Counted from the stretch's first letter, positions 43,166 through 56,000 are shown. The stretch: DNA of 64,000 nt from Carnegiea gigantea (GCA_029747015.1 JAKOGI010000024.1:1742003-1806002); one strand, 5' to 3'. Notes: generated by a model not told the origin, from the letters alone. Numbers and translations are program-made.

Positions 43166-45009
43166 TGTTCGTGCGAAAAATGTGTTTTTTACGATACTTT
43201 TACACCTGTTTTATGCTCGTTATAATTATTATTTCCAAGTTCTTATTTGATTTTATTTTGTTTTGTAGGTTTTGAACAAAAAAAAAGAATAATTATGGAA
43301 AAATGCTGGAAAAGCGTCGGGAATGGAGAACGGGGTCCAATTGACTCAAGTCCGACCCAAACCTTTAGCCCGTTAGTTTAGCACGGAAAAAAAAGAAAAG
43401 AAAATTGAAAAGAAAATACCCAGCCATGCCTATCACGTGACTTTACCGCCCATGCATGTCGTGCACGTGATCCCCAAATTACCCCCCTTAAACCTTCTCT
43501 CTCATCTCTCTCAGTTTTTAGAAGCCCAGAACACCAGAGAACCCGACACCCCTGCTACTCCATCTCTCTCTTCCTCATCTCTTCTCTCTCTCGATCGAGC
43601 CATGCACCACCATCTCCATCATTGTTGGCCACCTTCATTCGTGCGCCTGCCAGCACCGAATCGCACTCCACACTGCCAGCACTCATCAATCCACTGTCCA
43701 TGATTGCCGAGATCGAAGGAAGGGGATATAAAAGGACCTAGCGGCGATTGAAGGAAGGGGATGAAGTTTTAATTAGGGTTAGTTTTACGTTTTTAGGTTG
43801 AATTCTTAGGTTGTTCTTCGTTTTAATTTCAATCATTAGTAGTTTAGGGTTTTGTTTGCGTTTTGGATTTCGAATGTCAGATTCACAATTTCGTTTGTTC
43901 AGAGCTTAACTTGTAGTGATTTCGTGTCATTAGGTTACGAATGATTTGATTTCTAGTCAGAATCTATTAAGTTTATGTTGATTTTGTAATTTATACTTGA
44001 AGTTGTGGATGGGAATTACTGTTCATATTCTTCTGTTCTCCCCTAGTTTCATTAAAACCCGAAGATTCAATGGCGATTTCATCATTTTTTTTGGGCGCAC
44101 TTGGACGAGCTTGAAACAGGGTTCTAGGTTGTTTCTTACTGAACTCGATTTCCCTCTCCCCTGTTGCTCAATTTTCAGGTTTTGTTCTTCGATAGCTCTA
44201 TTTTGATTCTGTTGCTCCCCCTTCCCTGTTTCCAAGTCAGTTCTATTCGACTATGGAATGGGTTGAATGTTCATAGAGCCTGTGATTTTCATGATCGTTG
44301 TCTTGCTTTGGTTTAGTTTGCAAGTCAGATTGGTATTGCTGCTTAACTGCTTTCGAATGCATACTTAGATCAGTTGCTTCATTTTGGTTGCTTCCGATTT
44401 TGGGGGTTTGATTGTTGATGATGACAATGATTGAATGGTTTGATGGTTGGACTCATTTAGTTCAAGTGATTTGGTCTGCTTTGGTTCAAATGATGTTATG
44501 GATTACAGCTTGACTTAGGTTGCTATGATTTTATTGCATCGATGGCTTGAGTATGGCTTGACATGGCTAGATTGTTGCTTGGTTTGACATGTCTCGATAG
44601 TTCGAATGATTCACTTTGTTGCTAGACCTCGTTCCTCGATTTAGATTGCTTAATATAGTTTAATTGCATTGATCTATGTTTTGGTTTTTCTCGTTTTTAT
44701 TCCTTCACGTCTATCTCCTAAGGTTTCCTAATTGTGGGGCGTAGTAGCTTGGTTTAGTTACTTAGGTTTCATAATGGTTATTTCTTCAAGTTTTCCTTGT
44801 TACTGGCTTATATCTTTTTGTTGAGGTTCTATTAATTGCTTAGTTGAAATTTTCCAAATTAAGTATTTCCTTAGGTTTAGGTAATGTTAGTTTTAGAAAT
44901 TTCAATGACCTAAATCTTTTGTATCGTCTATGAGGACACGACCCTCAAGTACTACAGCAAAAGCTGTACGCTTGCGGATTTTATTTTTGTCTCAAATTTA
45001 TAACTTAAA
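43166..45009 (+). repeat. 3' LTR of AL2
   Basis: This 1844-bp LTR starts tgttcgtgcg and ends acttaaa, with a TATA box at 43727-43734. It is followed by the TSD ctaac. Confidence 0.9.
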
Positions 45010-45014
45010 CTAAC
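45010..45014. repeat. Right TSD of AL2 (ctaac)
   Basis: Pairs with ctaat at 33722-33726, one transition apart. Confidence 0.8.
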
Positions 45015-47425
45015 TCGTAAATTGACTTGGTTTTTAACTTAAAAACTTCTTATAAACGTAATAAGTTTGCTAACTCGTAAATCGAAACTCATTTGGAACT
45101 TAAGCTACTTAGTTAGCGTTTAATTCAAACTAGATTTGTAATTGAAGCTTATTGAAACATGAAGTAATAATCAAACTAGATTCGTAATTGAAGCTTATTG
45201 AAACATAAAGTAATAATCAAACTAGATTCGTAATTGAAGCTTATTAAAACTTAAAGTAATAAACTCATTCAAACTAGCATATAACTCAAATTAAGTTTCA
45301 TAGCAAACTCATTCAGTTGCCCAATTTTAGTTCGTTTGAAATCCTTTTTATACTAAAATAGTGATCCTTAAGCAAATTAAAGCTTTAAATCATTCTCAGC
45401 TTACTACTCTTCAAAAAATAAACTACTTGGCTCGCTTATGATTCAAACAAGGTTTCTTCATAGTTTTCAACATAAATGCTTTTTGAAATACTACCTCATA
45501 ATTCGAAACTCAATCGAAACTCAAATAAGCAACTAGCACACAATTCACGCTAAATTTCACAATTAATTCATTAAGATGCCCTTTTTCAGATCGTTTAAAA
45601 CCTTTTAAACATAAGGAGAAGTTATATACAAACCAACACCTTAAAACATTTTCGAACTCACGTTTAGTTCGCTTTTAAACTTCCTAAACCTATCGACTAT
45701 TCAGTTGAGTTACTTACTGAGTAGTTCGACGATTTAAGACTTCTTTTAGGCTATAAACAACTTAACAAACCAATAGGCAACTGGTGAAACTTAAAAGCAT
45801 TCGCAATCATGAAAGACAACCTTTTAACAACCCTTCTTAAAGATGTCTAAGTTTAAGAAGTCGTCACATAGCATCACGTAACATTTTCAAGGGGAAGGGG
45901 TCGCACATAGCACATTCGTAACACTTCGTAACTCAACTCGGCAGATTCTGCCTAATCAGCCACACATAGCCTCGCAATCCACACGATTGCGGTAATCGCA
46001 ACCTAGGCTCCCTTCTCACACAACAATGACCACTAGAATCTCAATTTCTCGTTAGTTCCACCTCAAACCACCTAACTACCAAGCTCGGTTTAATACCACA
46101 ATAGTTTCAATTGATTAATTCACGAAACCAATGTCCACAAGCATAGTCTCAAATCAACCACCAATAGAAATTAACATATTATACTGATTAAACAACAACA
46201 TTCAAACATGATTCCAATTTGCTCCATAATTCTTCAAATCACCCGGTTAGTAAAATCAAGCATTAATCACTTGCATGAACTCTATAATAGTGTCAACACC
46301 ATTTTTCACTTCAATTCAACTCTAAGCCTTCCAATTACTGATTCAAGATCAGAATCTAAACATGCACTGCCTAAAATCATTAAATTTGTTGAAATTACTA
46401 TAATTTAGGAGGAAAGAAACACCCGCCTTACTACAAGCTAAAGGTTCATTCAAGGGCTATGGGCTCAACTTCGGGTCCTGGAAAAACCCGATTCCTTGAC
46501 CCTTGCTTGCTGACCGCTCGACCAGACCAGGCCATACCTAAATCTGCCCCAGTCACACGCCTAAACCCACGCAAAACGGACCCTAATTCGACTAGGACTC
46601 CACTCACTGGCTTGAGGTTGTGATGGGTGTTCAATGTAGCGAATTAACACCCAATTTACAGGACCATTGAAGTAGCTTGAAACAAGGTTGCATAGCCAAG
46701 CCTGGGTATGCACTCGATGCCCCTAATTCGTTGCCCCAATTGACCACAAACGTGGTGATTTCTCCCCGAATTTTGTCCAGATTTGGCACTAAGGTTTTGC
46801 TAGTTTATGGGGAAGGTAGAATAAGTGGAATTGCAGCTACAAACGGGGAAAATCAGGTGGATTTTCTAGTATTTTTAGCGGCGAGCATGGTGGAGCGAGA
46901 GGAATTGAGGAAGAAGAAGCCGAGAAGAGAGAGAGAGGGCTCGAGGGGGCTGTCATGACCGAGAAGGAGGAGAAAGAAGAAAGGGGTTAGCAAAATTACA
47001 AAAACGCCCCTCCTTTTTCTATCTTCGTCCCAAACTGTTCGATGCTTGACACCACTAGTCGAATTTGTAACTTGAATTCTAAACCCAAAATTGATAACAT
47101 GACCTTTTATCGGTTATTCACTCCCAAAAATACTAGGTTCGATTTAATAACTAACGAAACGAATTCTAAGGTTGACAACCTAATCATATTCGGGTTCCTA
47201 TTCGATTTAGTATTCGTTAATAACAATTAATAATGCTTACCAAAAATCAAGAGTTTCAAAACTAATAATAATATCAATAGCATCAAAAATATTTTTTTAA
47301 TAAAATTACTGTTCACGTAAGCTCATCAGAAATAATTTAACCTACATAGTTAATAAAAATAAGATTTTATAGCGTAAAAAGCGAGAAAGTCAGCTTAACG
47401 TAAAACAAGAAACACGGGTATTACA
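45015..47425 (-). repeat. GL1 3' LTR, inner part
   Basis: It continues the left LTR after AL2 and ends gggtattaca at the polypurine tract. It contains the end of the 60-bp array and, at 45125-45270, three 46-bp units (aaactagattcgtaattgaa type); the right LTR has only two. A GC-rich block near 46440-46960 holds an antisense open frame also seen in the right LTR. Confidence 0.9.
45125..45270. repeat. 46-bp tandem units in GL1 left LTR
   Basis: Three units with tcaaactagatt(t/c)gtaatt, gaagcttatt and aagtaata. The right LTR has two units at about 52110-52205, so the copy number differs between the two LTRs of one element. Confidence 0.85.
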
Positions 47426-47442
47426 TTCTTCCCCCCTAGAAG
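47426..47442 (-). promoter_or_regulatory. Polypurine tract of GL1
   Basis: On the minus strand it reads cttctaggggggaagaa, directly before the LTR start. It fixes the orientation together with the PBS at 49856-49868. Confidence 0.85.
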
Positions 47443-49855
47443 AACTTCATCCTCGAAATTCTAGGGTTCACAGTTCAGTCATACCTATGACATACACATA
47501 CTTAGCACAGTCTACACAAATTACACTAAAATCCAAAATCTAGTTTACAATCAATTTAAACTGAAAAAGGGCATATGGTATCCAGTCTCCTCCTCGCCAA
47601 TTCTCTTCGAACATCTACTCACTCTATTTAGGCACTGAGGGAAAATCGCATCGAAGAGGGGCAAATGAGTTGGCATGGAAAACCATACTAAACTTGCTTA
47701 AAAAAATAATCAAAAGGAAAAAGACTTTTAATTATCTAGACTCAGTTTGCATAGTAAACAACCACTCTATCTATGCGCATATATCACGATTTTAAATCTA
47801 AAAATAGGACAATTAGGTAATAACATCTCAAGGTCATACACATGTAGTCTCACTCTAAATCATGAATTCAAGGTACCTTAAGGATCATTACGGTTAACTT
47901 TGAGACTTCTATAACACATTAGAGTAATAAGAACATCATATAGCACCACATAGCATCACTTAAGCACATCCGCATCGCATAGTATCAGCAATTCAGCATT
48001 CTCGAGCCTAAGAATTGTAACTAACATGAAACCGTCTAATACGTATATAGCTAGCAATTCAAAAAATGAAAATAAATGCAACCAACATTCCTAGGACCTG
48101 TGGGTTATGGGCCTACATGCCTCTGCTATGCTACTCTGATCAAATATATAAGGGCAAGAATATGTGAATACAGGTTTCTAGGGTCGTCTCACCATGCTTC
48201 AAATATATGCGTATGCAGTCATTCAGTTATGACATGGAATCATAGAATCCAGAAATGCAAACAATGAGTCATCGGTCATGCCATGCTGTGAATTACGAAA
48301 CTTAAATCATCTGGATAACCAAGTCACATACCAATCCAGACTCAAGTTAAGTGGACACCAAGAAGTGCAACAACTTTTTCATGAAACACATATATAACAT
48401 TCTATGGGCTATAGACTGTATACAGTGCTATGATTATGCTTTAAAGTGTTCGGGCTCCTAGTAGCGTCTCATGAAAAGACATCTAGGCAAGTATACATGA
48501 ATGCTACCCTCATCTAAAGCCTAAGGTCGAGGTTATGTCTCGAGGTTTGTCTAAGCATTTGGAGTTAGTCCATCAATCAACTAACAGTGGGCAAGAACAA
48601 CGACATTATTGGTCTTACAGATATACACTGAGGTGTTGTGATGCTTGTTTCTCGTAGAGGTGGTGTGGGGGTCTTAGGAACTCGTGGTACGGAGGGAGCA
48701 GTTCAATCTCCTTCAGAGACTCTTGTTTTCCACATTTGTTGTCGAAGCTCACAAAGTGCTGGAAAGGTACAAATCGTCTCCTCAAGAAGTGATGAGGTGG
48801 TACATGTGGTATAATAATTCCAAAGTCTATCAGGTTCTTCCTTTTATCTCTATTCTAGGGGTGTTGGGGTTGATATACCCAGGACACTATCATTCTTATG
48901 AAAAGAATAGTGTTCCATGCCTAACACTTAGTGGACTCGTGAGTAATAGTGGTTATGTGATGGGAAATAAGGAAGACTCCTTACGTAAATGACATTTCGG
49001 GTTAGGACCTCACCTAAGCATTAATGGCAGATATACGAAGGCTAGAAATAACACTTAGGTAACAATCAACTGGACTCTATCACAGTGACCCATATTGACA
49101 CAAGCACATACGAAGTTCTCACATCATTCCTTTAGCAATTGAGAAATTACGCAAAAGGGGTATCATTTAAAAGAACTTTTAGTCAAGAAAACAATCTTTA
49201 ATCATTTATTAACAACTTGTCATGAACACATCAAGTAATGAATGCATATTGAAATGCAGGTATTCGAAACATCAATGTAAAGCAAATGCAAGTCTTCAGA
49301 TGCAACAGTAAGGCCTAACCAGATAATTAGAAAGTCTTAAATGTGAAAGAAAGACCTTAACTCATTATTTAGGAAGGGTCTTAACTTTCAAGTCTCTATG
49401 TTTTAAAAGGAGGATGGTTTCACTACTTCCAGCTCTTTCCCTACCAACCATTGACTGCATCTGCTCACTCTATTATCAGGCCCGAGGAGCAAATCGTACT
49501 TAAGGGGTAAGAATGAGCTTGGAGTTAAAGCATTCTCAGTTGTTTGAGTTTAAACCACGTGTGCTTGAGACTTTTGATTTGAATCGCCAAGGCGCCTAAG
49601 CAAAACAACTTTCGATTGAGCTAACACTTAACTTATCCACAAGAATATGAGCCACTCGGCCTACACCTTAGAAAATGGTTCTTTCATCTAACCGATCAGC
49701 ACACTCAAGCCACGCACCATTAACTAAATGCACTAACGTTCATGTAAAACTCATGTTTGCACACAAAGCAAGCATATATCATATGATTGTGAGTGCGTCC
49801 CTAGATAACTAAATGAAATGCAGGACTCAAGTCGTGGCCTGTGGTCATAGGACCT
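47443..49855. other. GL1 internal domain, no recognised coding
   Basis: This 2.4-kb region has no gag or pol motif in any frame. The longest plus-strand frame (48684-48992, 102 codons) is antisense to the element and matches nothing I know. Two related direct segments with ctcactctatt, a gaggg/gagga word and aaatcg lie near its ends (47613-47672 and 49460-49515). It may hold packaging or dimerisation signals, as proposed for LARDs, but that is inference. Confidence 0.65.
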
Positions 49856-49868
49856 TGCTCTGATACCA
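49856..49868 (-). promoter_or_regulatory. PBS of GL1 (initiator-Met tRNA type)
   Basis: On the minus strand this reads tggtatcagagca, three bases from the LTR, the common plant initiator-Met PBS. Confidence 0.9.
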
Positions 49869-49871
49869 TCG

Positions 49872-52800
49872 TGTAACACCCCCAGCCCCTATGGCTAGGA
49901 GCGTTACGTTTTCTTGGTTGCTACTTAACTTCTGATGCAAAACAGACAGAGTTTCGCTTGAAAACTGGTCATTTCCTAGGCTAAAAGCCTTACAACAACT
50001 CCCTGCATTGAATGAAAACATATAAAACTTCTAAAACAAGCTCCACGACTACACACCGAAGTCTACCGCTCTACGGGTCACTCGCACAGAGTACACCAAC
50101 CATAAAGTTCATTAATAAAGAAGGAAATCAAATATACAACTCAATGGATCACACATCTGGACTACTGGGGTTTACATCCCAAAATACGGCTAACTTTGAC
50201 CAAGAAGACATCTAACTAATCAAATGGTTGGCTCATACGGCCATACAGAGTGACTCGTGAGCAATATGCATTCTATGAGCTAGAAAACTAGGAATACGTT
50301 ATATTACATCGTTAAACACATGAATCTACTCCTATATGGCACACATGACTCTTCTTCAAGCAGGGTTAAACTCCAACTCGGCATAATTGGCTTGACTTTC
50401 ACCTCTCATAACAAAAGCGTGGGGAAAGGGGGAAAGAGCAATGGGATAAGCAACCACATGTTTAGTGAAAATTCCCCAACTCCTTAAAAACCAAAACCAT
50501 TTGCATGCAATAACACCAATAATGGTGATATATCATGTACTTGTATACTACTATCGTATTAGGTAATCATAGCCCCCAAGGAAAAATTACCACCCTTAAA
50601 CTTCATGCTAGCCCTTCAACTCATTCCTAGGCCCTTAATGACCAATTTTCCTTTCTAACAAGCATTCAGACACGTAATCAAGTAGCACAAGGAATGAATA
50701 TGATGCTTTCAAACGCACTTTTAAAAACATTGTGACTCTCGATGTATTCTAAGAATAGTTTATAAATCACGCTAACTTCTTTAAAGCTTATAATTATTTC
50801 TAAAAGCTCCCGAAACATCCAAATTGGTGAAAAAGACTTGGCAAGAAACATTCTTTTATAAGATATGCACCTTTAAAAGCTTAAATTTTCGATGCATTAA
50901 TAGGATGTAACCATACTTCATTTGAAATTTCATTTAAACTCTACTTGGAAACACGTTCATAAAATACGTGCAGGATATGTACATTTGAAAGCTTTCTTTC
51001 TTTTCTTAAAAATAGTTTACTTAGCCTCTTGAAACTCATATTCTTTAAAAGAACGTCTTTCGTAATGATCGTCTAATGACCCTTATAAGCTTCTCAAATC
51101 TTATTCAATATGGCCTCGTAATGGCCATTAGAAATCTTTCTTTTCCGAAATGCTTAAAATGGCAAAATGCCAACTACTTTTCCTATTTATTAGGAACTTA
51201 CTCATAGCATAAAAAAAAAAACATCTTATTGTGCTGGCTAGGGGAGATTTACACTACCCCTAAGTGAGATCATCATTCACAACTCATGTTATCCCCGGGG
51301 TATATGTACTTAACTTTTTGGCCAAAACGCATCTGAGTAGAGCAACTGTAACTTCGATATTGTCCTCTGCGGAGCAACAGCTCACACCAAGATAGTCATA
51401 TCTTGAGTCCAGTTCCCCTCAAGGGTTTCTTATGCGCCACACATCTGGGAATAGCTCACACCAAGATAATCATATCTTGAGTCCAATTCCCGGGAATAGC
51501 TCATGCCATCTTTCCATCCGGCTCCCAATATTACCTTTGGGGGAAACAGCTTATGCCATCTTTACGTCCAGTTCCCACCCGCAAGGTCTGGCCAATCGCC
51601 TAGTGCTTTCTTAGCCTTTAAAACTTATTTTATTTCTCTTTTTCAGTTGCTTACTTTGCTAAAATCTTACTTTTTAACAAAACAACCATAACCTTTCGAA
51701 ATGTTTATAGTTCATTCGTTTTTAACTTTAAATAAACTTCTTATCATAGTAAGTTTGCTAACTCATAAATTGACTTTGTTTTTAACTTAAAAGCTTCTTA
51801 TAAACGAAATAAGTTTGTTAACTCGTAAATCGACCTCGTTCTTGACTTAGAAACTTGTTATAAATGAAATAAGTTTGCTAACGCGTAAATCGACTTTGTT
51901 TTTAACTTCAAAACCTCTTATAAAGATAATAAGTTTGCTAACTCATAAATCAACTTTGTTTTTAACTTAAAAGCCCTTTATAAACGTAATAAGTTTGCTA
52001 ACTCAGAAATCGACTTCATTTTTTACTTAAAAACTTCTTACAAACGTAATAAGTTTGCTAACTCGTAAATCGAAAGTCATTCGGAACTTAAGGTACTTAG
52101 TTAGCGTTTAATTCAAACTAGATTCGTAATTGAAGCTTCTTAAAACGTAAAGTAATAATCAAACTAGATTTGTAATTGAAGTTTATTGAAACTTACAGTA
52201 ATAAACTCATTCAAACTAGCACATAACTCAAATTAAGTTTCGTAATAAACTCATTCAGTTGTCCAATTTTAGTTCGTTTGAAATCCTTTTTATACTAAAA
52301 GAGGGGTGCTTAAGCAAATTAAAACTTTAAATCATTCTCAGCTTACTACTCTTCAAAACTTAGAATACTTGGCTCGCTTATGATTCAAACAAGGTTTCTT
52401 CATAGTTTTAAACATAAACGCTTCTTGAAATCATAATGGGCTTACTAGCTCATAATTCGAAACTCAATCGAAACTCAAATAAGCAAGTAGCACACAATTC
52501 AAGCTAAATTTCATAACTAACACATTAAGATGCCCTTTTTCAAATCGTTTAAAACCTTTTAGACATAAGGAGAAGTTGTATACAAACCAACACCTTCAAA
52601 CATTTTCGAACTCACGTTTAGTTCACTTTTAAATTTCCTAAACCTATCGACTATTCAATTGTGTCACTTGCTGAGTATTTCGACGATTTAGGACTTCTTT
52701 TAGGCTATAAACAACTTAACAAACCAATAGGCAACTAGTGAAAATTAAAAGCATTCGCAATCATGAAAGACAAGCTATTAACAACCCTTCTTAGAGATGT

Positions 52801-54391
52801 CTAAGTTTAAAAAGTCGTCGCATAGCATCACTTAACATTTTCAAGGGGGAGGTGTCACACATAGCACATTCATAACACTTTGTAACTCAACGCGGCAAAT
52901 TCTGCCCAATAAGCCACACATCGTCTCGCAATCCACATGGTTGCGGTAATCAAAACCCAGGCTCTCTCCTCACACAACAATGACCACAAGAACATCAATT
53001 TCTCATTAATTCCACCTCAAACCACCCAACTACTAAGCACGGTTAAATATCACAATAGTTTCAATCGATTAATTCACAAAACTAATGTTCACAAGCATAG
53101 TCTCATATGAACCACCAACGAAAATTAAAATATTATACTGATTAAACAGCGACATTCAAACATGATTCCAATTTGCTCCATAATTCTTTAAATCACCTGG
53201 TCAGTAAAATCGAGCGTTAATCACGTGCATGAACTCTATAATAATTTCAACACCATTTTGCACTTCAATTCAACTCTAAGTCCTCCAATTACTGATTCAA
53301 TATCAAAATCTAAACATGCACTGCCTAAAATCGTTAAAGTCGTTGAAATTACTATAATTTAGGAGGAGAGAAACACCCACCTCACTCCAAGCTAAAGGTT
53401 CATTCGAGGGCTCTGGGCTCGACTTTGAGTGCTGGAAAAACCCGATTCCTTGACCTTTGCTTGCTGGCCGCTAGACCAGACCAGACCAGACCACACCCAA
53501 CTCTGCCCCAGTCACGCTCCCAAACCCACACAAAACGGACCCTAATTTGACTGGGACTTCACTCACTAGCTTGAGGTTGTGATGGGTGTTCAATGCAGCG
53601 CATTAACACCCAATTTATAGGATGATTGAAGTAGCTTGAAACAAGGTTGCATGGCTAAGCCTGGGTACGCATTCGGTGCCCCCAATTTGTCACCTAAACT
53701 GACCACAAACGTGGTGATTTCTCCTCCAATTTTGTCCAAATTTGGCACCAAGGTTTTGCTAGTTTGTGGGGAAGGTACAATGAGTAGAATTATAGCTAGA
53801 AGTGGGGAAAATCAGGTGGATTTTCTGGTGTTTTTAGCTGCAGCCATGGTGGAGCGAGAGGAGATGAGCAAGAAGAGGCCGAGAAGAGGGAGAGGGCTCA
53901 GGGTTGGCTATCATGATCGGGAAGGAGGAGAAAGAAGAAAGGGGTTAGCAAAATTACAAAAACACCCCTCCCTCTTCTATTTTCGTCCCAAACTGTTCAA
54001 TACTTGACACCGCTAGTCTAATTTGTAACCCGAATTCTAAACCCAAAATTGATAACATGACCTTTCGCCTGTTATTCACTCCCAAAAATATCTAGGTTCG
54101 ATTTAATAACTAACGAAACGAATTCTAAGGTTGATAATCTAATCGTATTTGAGTTCCTATTAGATTTAGTACTCGTTAATAACCATTAATAACACTTACC
54201 AAAAAATCACCAGAAGAGTTTCAAAACTAATAATAATATCAATAGCATCAAAAATATTCTTTTTAATAAAATTACCGTTCACGTAAGCTCATCAAGAATA
54301 ATTTAACCTACATAGTTAATAAAAATACGATTATATAGCGTAAAAAGTGAGATGGTCAACTTAACGTAAAATAGGGAACGCGGGGGTTACA
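49872..54391 (-). repeat. GL1 5' LTR (4520 bp)
   Basis: It starts tgtaacacccccagccc and ends cgggggttaca on the plus strand and is uninterrupted. It contains six 60-bp units (51721-52080), two 46-bp units, a region of repeated 'caccaagatagtcatatcttg'-like segments (51365-51580) and a GC-rich block near 53400-53960. As the 5' LTR it would carry the active promoter on the minus strand. Confidence 0.92.
51721..52080. repeat. 60-bp tandem array in GL1 right LTR
   Basis: Six consecutive 60-bp units with the shared core gtaataagtttgctaactc, aaatcgac and tttaacttaaaa. It is the complete reference for the array that AL2 disrupts in the left LTR. Confidence 0.93.
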
Positions 54392-54654
54392 ATAGTAAAT
54401 GATTTTTGGTCCGCCAGAGAAGGCAAGAAAAAATGGTGATGGTTGTTAATGTATGTAATGGTTCTGAAATAGAAATTGTGGTTGTGGAGTCAGTGTTTAT
54501 GACAAGGCTATGGTACGCTCACTGTAATTTTATTTCTTTACTAAAAAATATAACTAGTGCCAATTATACACCAGTTAAGATACAATTCATGCTACACACT
54601 TTATAGAAATTTAAGATGGCAATTAAACAACTTACGATCGAACAAAGGGAAGCT
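54392..54654. other. Short unassigned gap between GL1 and AL3
   Basis: 263 bases with no recognised motif. It may be the original insertion site of both elements. Confidence 0.5.
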
Positions 54655-56000
54655 TGTTGTATCTCAGAATTATAAAACTAAGCCGCAAGTATACAACTGT
54701 AGTTGTAGCACTTTATGGGTCATCCATAAAGATAAGTTGAACTGATTACTAGAGTTGTACTACTAAACTAAACCAAAGTAAATCAAACAACCAATTAAAG
54801 TCATGTAATAACTAATAGCAAAAGAAACTTACAAAAATCCAATCTATAAGTAGGACATGAAATAGAAACTAAACTAATTGAAGAGGAAAGAAAGTGATTA
54901 CCTTGATCGTATAGAATTAGTAAGGAGAATTTTCAATCATAATTAGAAAATCAGTGTAGAAAAAAAATCTGAATCTTGAACAAGCAACCACCATGAGACT
55001 TCAATATCCATGAAGACTTAAAAGAGTAATAACGATTGAAACTTTGAATGAAAAAGAATTTTTGGAAAGACAAAAATTTTCCAAAAATTGGAACTGAATA
55101 AACTTGAATTGAAACTAAAAGTAGAAAACTTTGAATTGAAACTAGAACAATAGAACTAGAAAAATTAAACTAAAATTAGTACTAGAAAACTGAAACTAGA
55201 ACAAGAATTTGAAATTAGATTGAACTTGAAAGAATTCCTCCAATTGAAATAATCTTTTAAACTCTAAAACTAATGCTATAAGATAGAAGCAGAGAAATTG
55301 ATCATTTACAAGCACCCCTAAAGCCCCTTATTTCTACTAGTGCCAACCCCCCAAACTTTCCTAATTATACTAGAATTATAATTTCCAAGTGATTATTTTT
55401 CACTTTTTAAAATCCAACCAATTTCCAATAACCTAAAATTTTTGAAAAATATCGCCATTGGGTGACTAGGTGGGTCGTGGCTCATGTATTGAAACCGGCC
55501 CACAACTAGACACGGAGCCTGTTGCTGGGCTTCATTGTAGGTTTGCTTGGAAGAGAAAGGAGTGGGTCGTGCATGGAATGGGACGGGAAAGAGGCACTGG
55601 GTTGCTTTCCTCAAGATTGAGCCACGCACTAGCTTGCTAATGGACTGCAAACTAGGCCAAACTAATGAGAAACATATGCCTAAAAGTTGCCTCCTTCTTT
55701 TTTCTTTGATTTTCTTTCCTCTTCTGCTGGGCTGGGCCGCTGCAGAACATATGGCTAACTTTCTTTATTTTCCCTTTCTATTTCTCATGGGTTGCTGGAT
55801 GAAATAAATGAACCCACTATTTTTCCTCTTTTAATTGAATCGGATCTTATGAATAGGCGACTTAGCTTGGCTCGGTTTGTGTTCTCTTGCTTTTCATCTC
55901 TTCTTACGTGTCTTTTACACCAATTATTTCATTAAATTTTTATTTTGTATAACATCACAAAGACCAAATGAAACACAAAACTAATCCAAATTGCGAGTAA
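54655..56000 (-). repeat. 3' LTR of AL3
   Basis: It starts tgttgtatctcag and shares with the right LTR the run gtagttgtag(c/a)ac, tttatgggtc(a/c)tcca. It ends about gcgagtaa; the expected terminal CA is altered. 1346 bp. Confidence 0.8.

Larger units (their letters stand above)
33727..45009 (+). mobile_element. AL2: non-autonomous Athila-like LTR element
   Basis: Plus-strand element with LTRs 33727-35557 and 43166-45009, a PBS of the tRNA-Asp type, a reduced gag start, the accessory module, and a long G/T-rich non-coding part. There is no pol. A solo LTR of about 4 kb is inserted in it, so its own length is about 7.3 kb. It is bracketed by ctaat/ctaac. Confidence 0.87.
31652..54391 (-). mobile_element. 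GL1: LARD-like element with 4.5-kb LTRs
   Basis: An LTR retrotransposon read on the minus strand. The right LTR (5') is 49872-54391, 4520 bp. The left LTR (3') is 31652-33726 plus 45015-47425, 4486 bp in sum, split by AL2. The internal domain is only 2446 bp (47426-49871), with an initiator-Met type PBS on the right and a polypurine tract on the left, and no gag or pol. This matches the description of large retrotransposon derivatives (LARDs), which carry very long LTRs and a non-coding internal domain. Flanking 5-mers (atatc left, atagt right) agree at three of five positions, so the TSD is not convincing. Confidence 0.85.

Noticed and set aside
48684..48992. 102-codon plus-strand frame inside GL1
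   Set aside because: Antisense to the element, with no motif and no copy to compare with.
50012..50215. Open frame MKTYKTSKTSS in both GL1 LTRs (also 31792-31995)
   Set aside because: Same reason; an LTR copy with no known motif.
51721..52080. Regular 60-bp repeats that might be taken for a CRISPR array
   Set aside because: Units are contiguous without spacers and lie in a plant LTR.
53636..54007. Antisense open frame starting MKQGCMAKPGYAF, present in both GL1 LTRs (also 46677-46958)
   Set aside because: The two LTRs are copies of one sequence, so the shared frame is no evidence for selection. It opposes the element's transcription and its 3' parts differ.
55393..55807. Overlapping frames on both strands in the AL3 3' LTR
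   Set aside because: They lie within the LTR and show no known domain.
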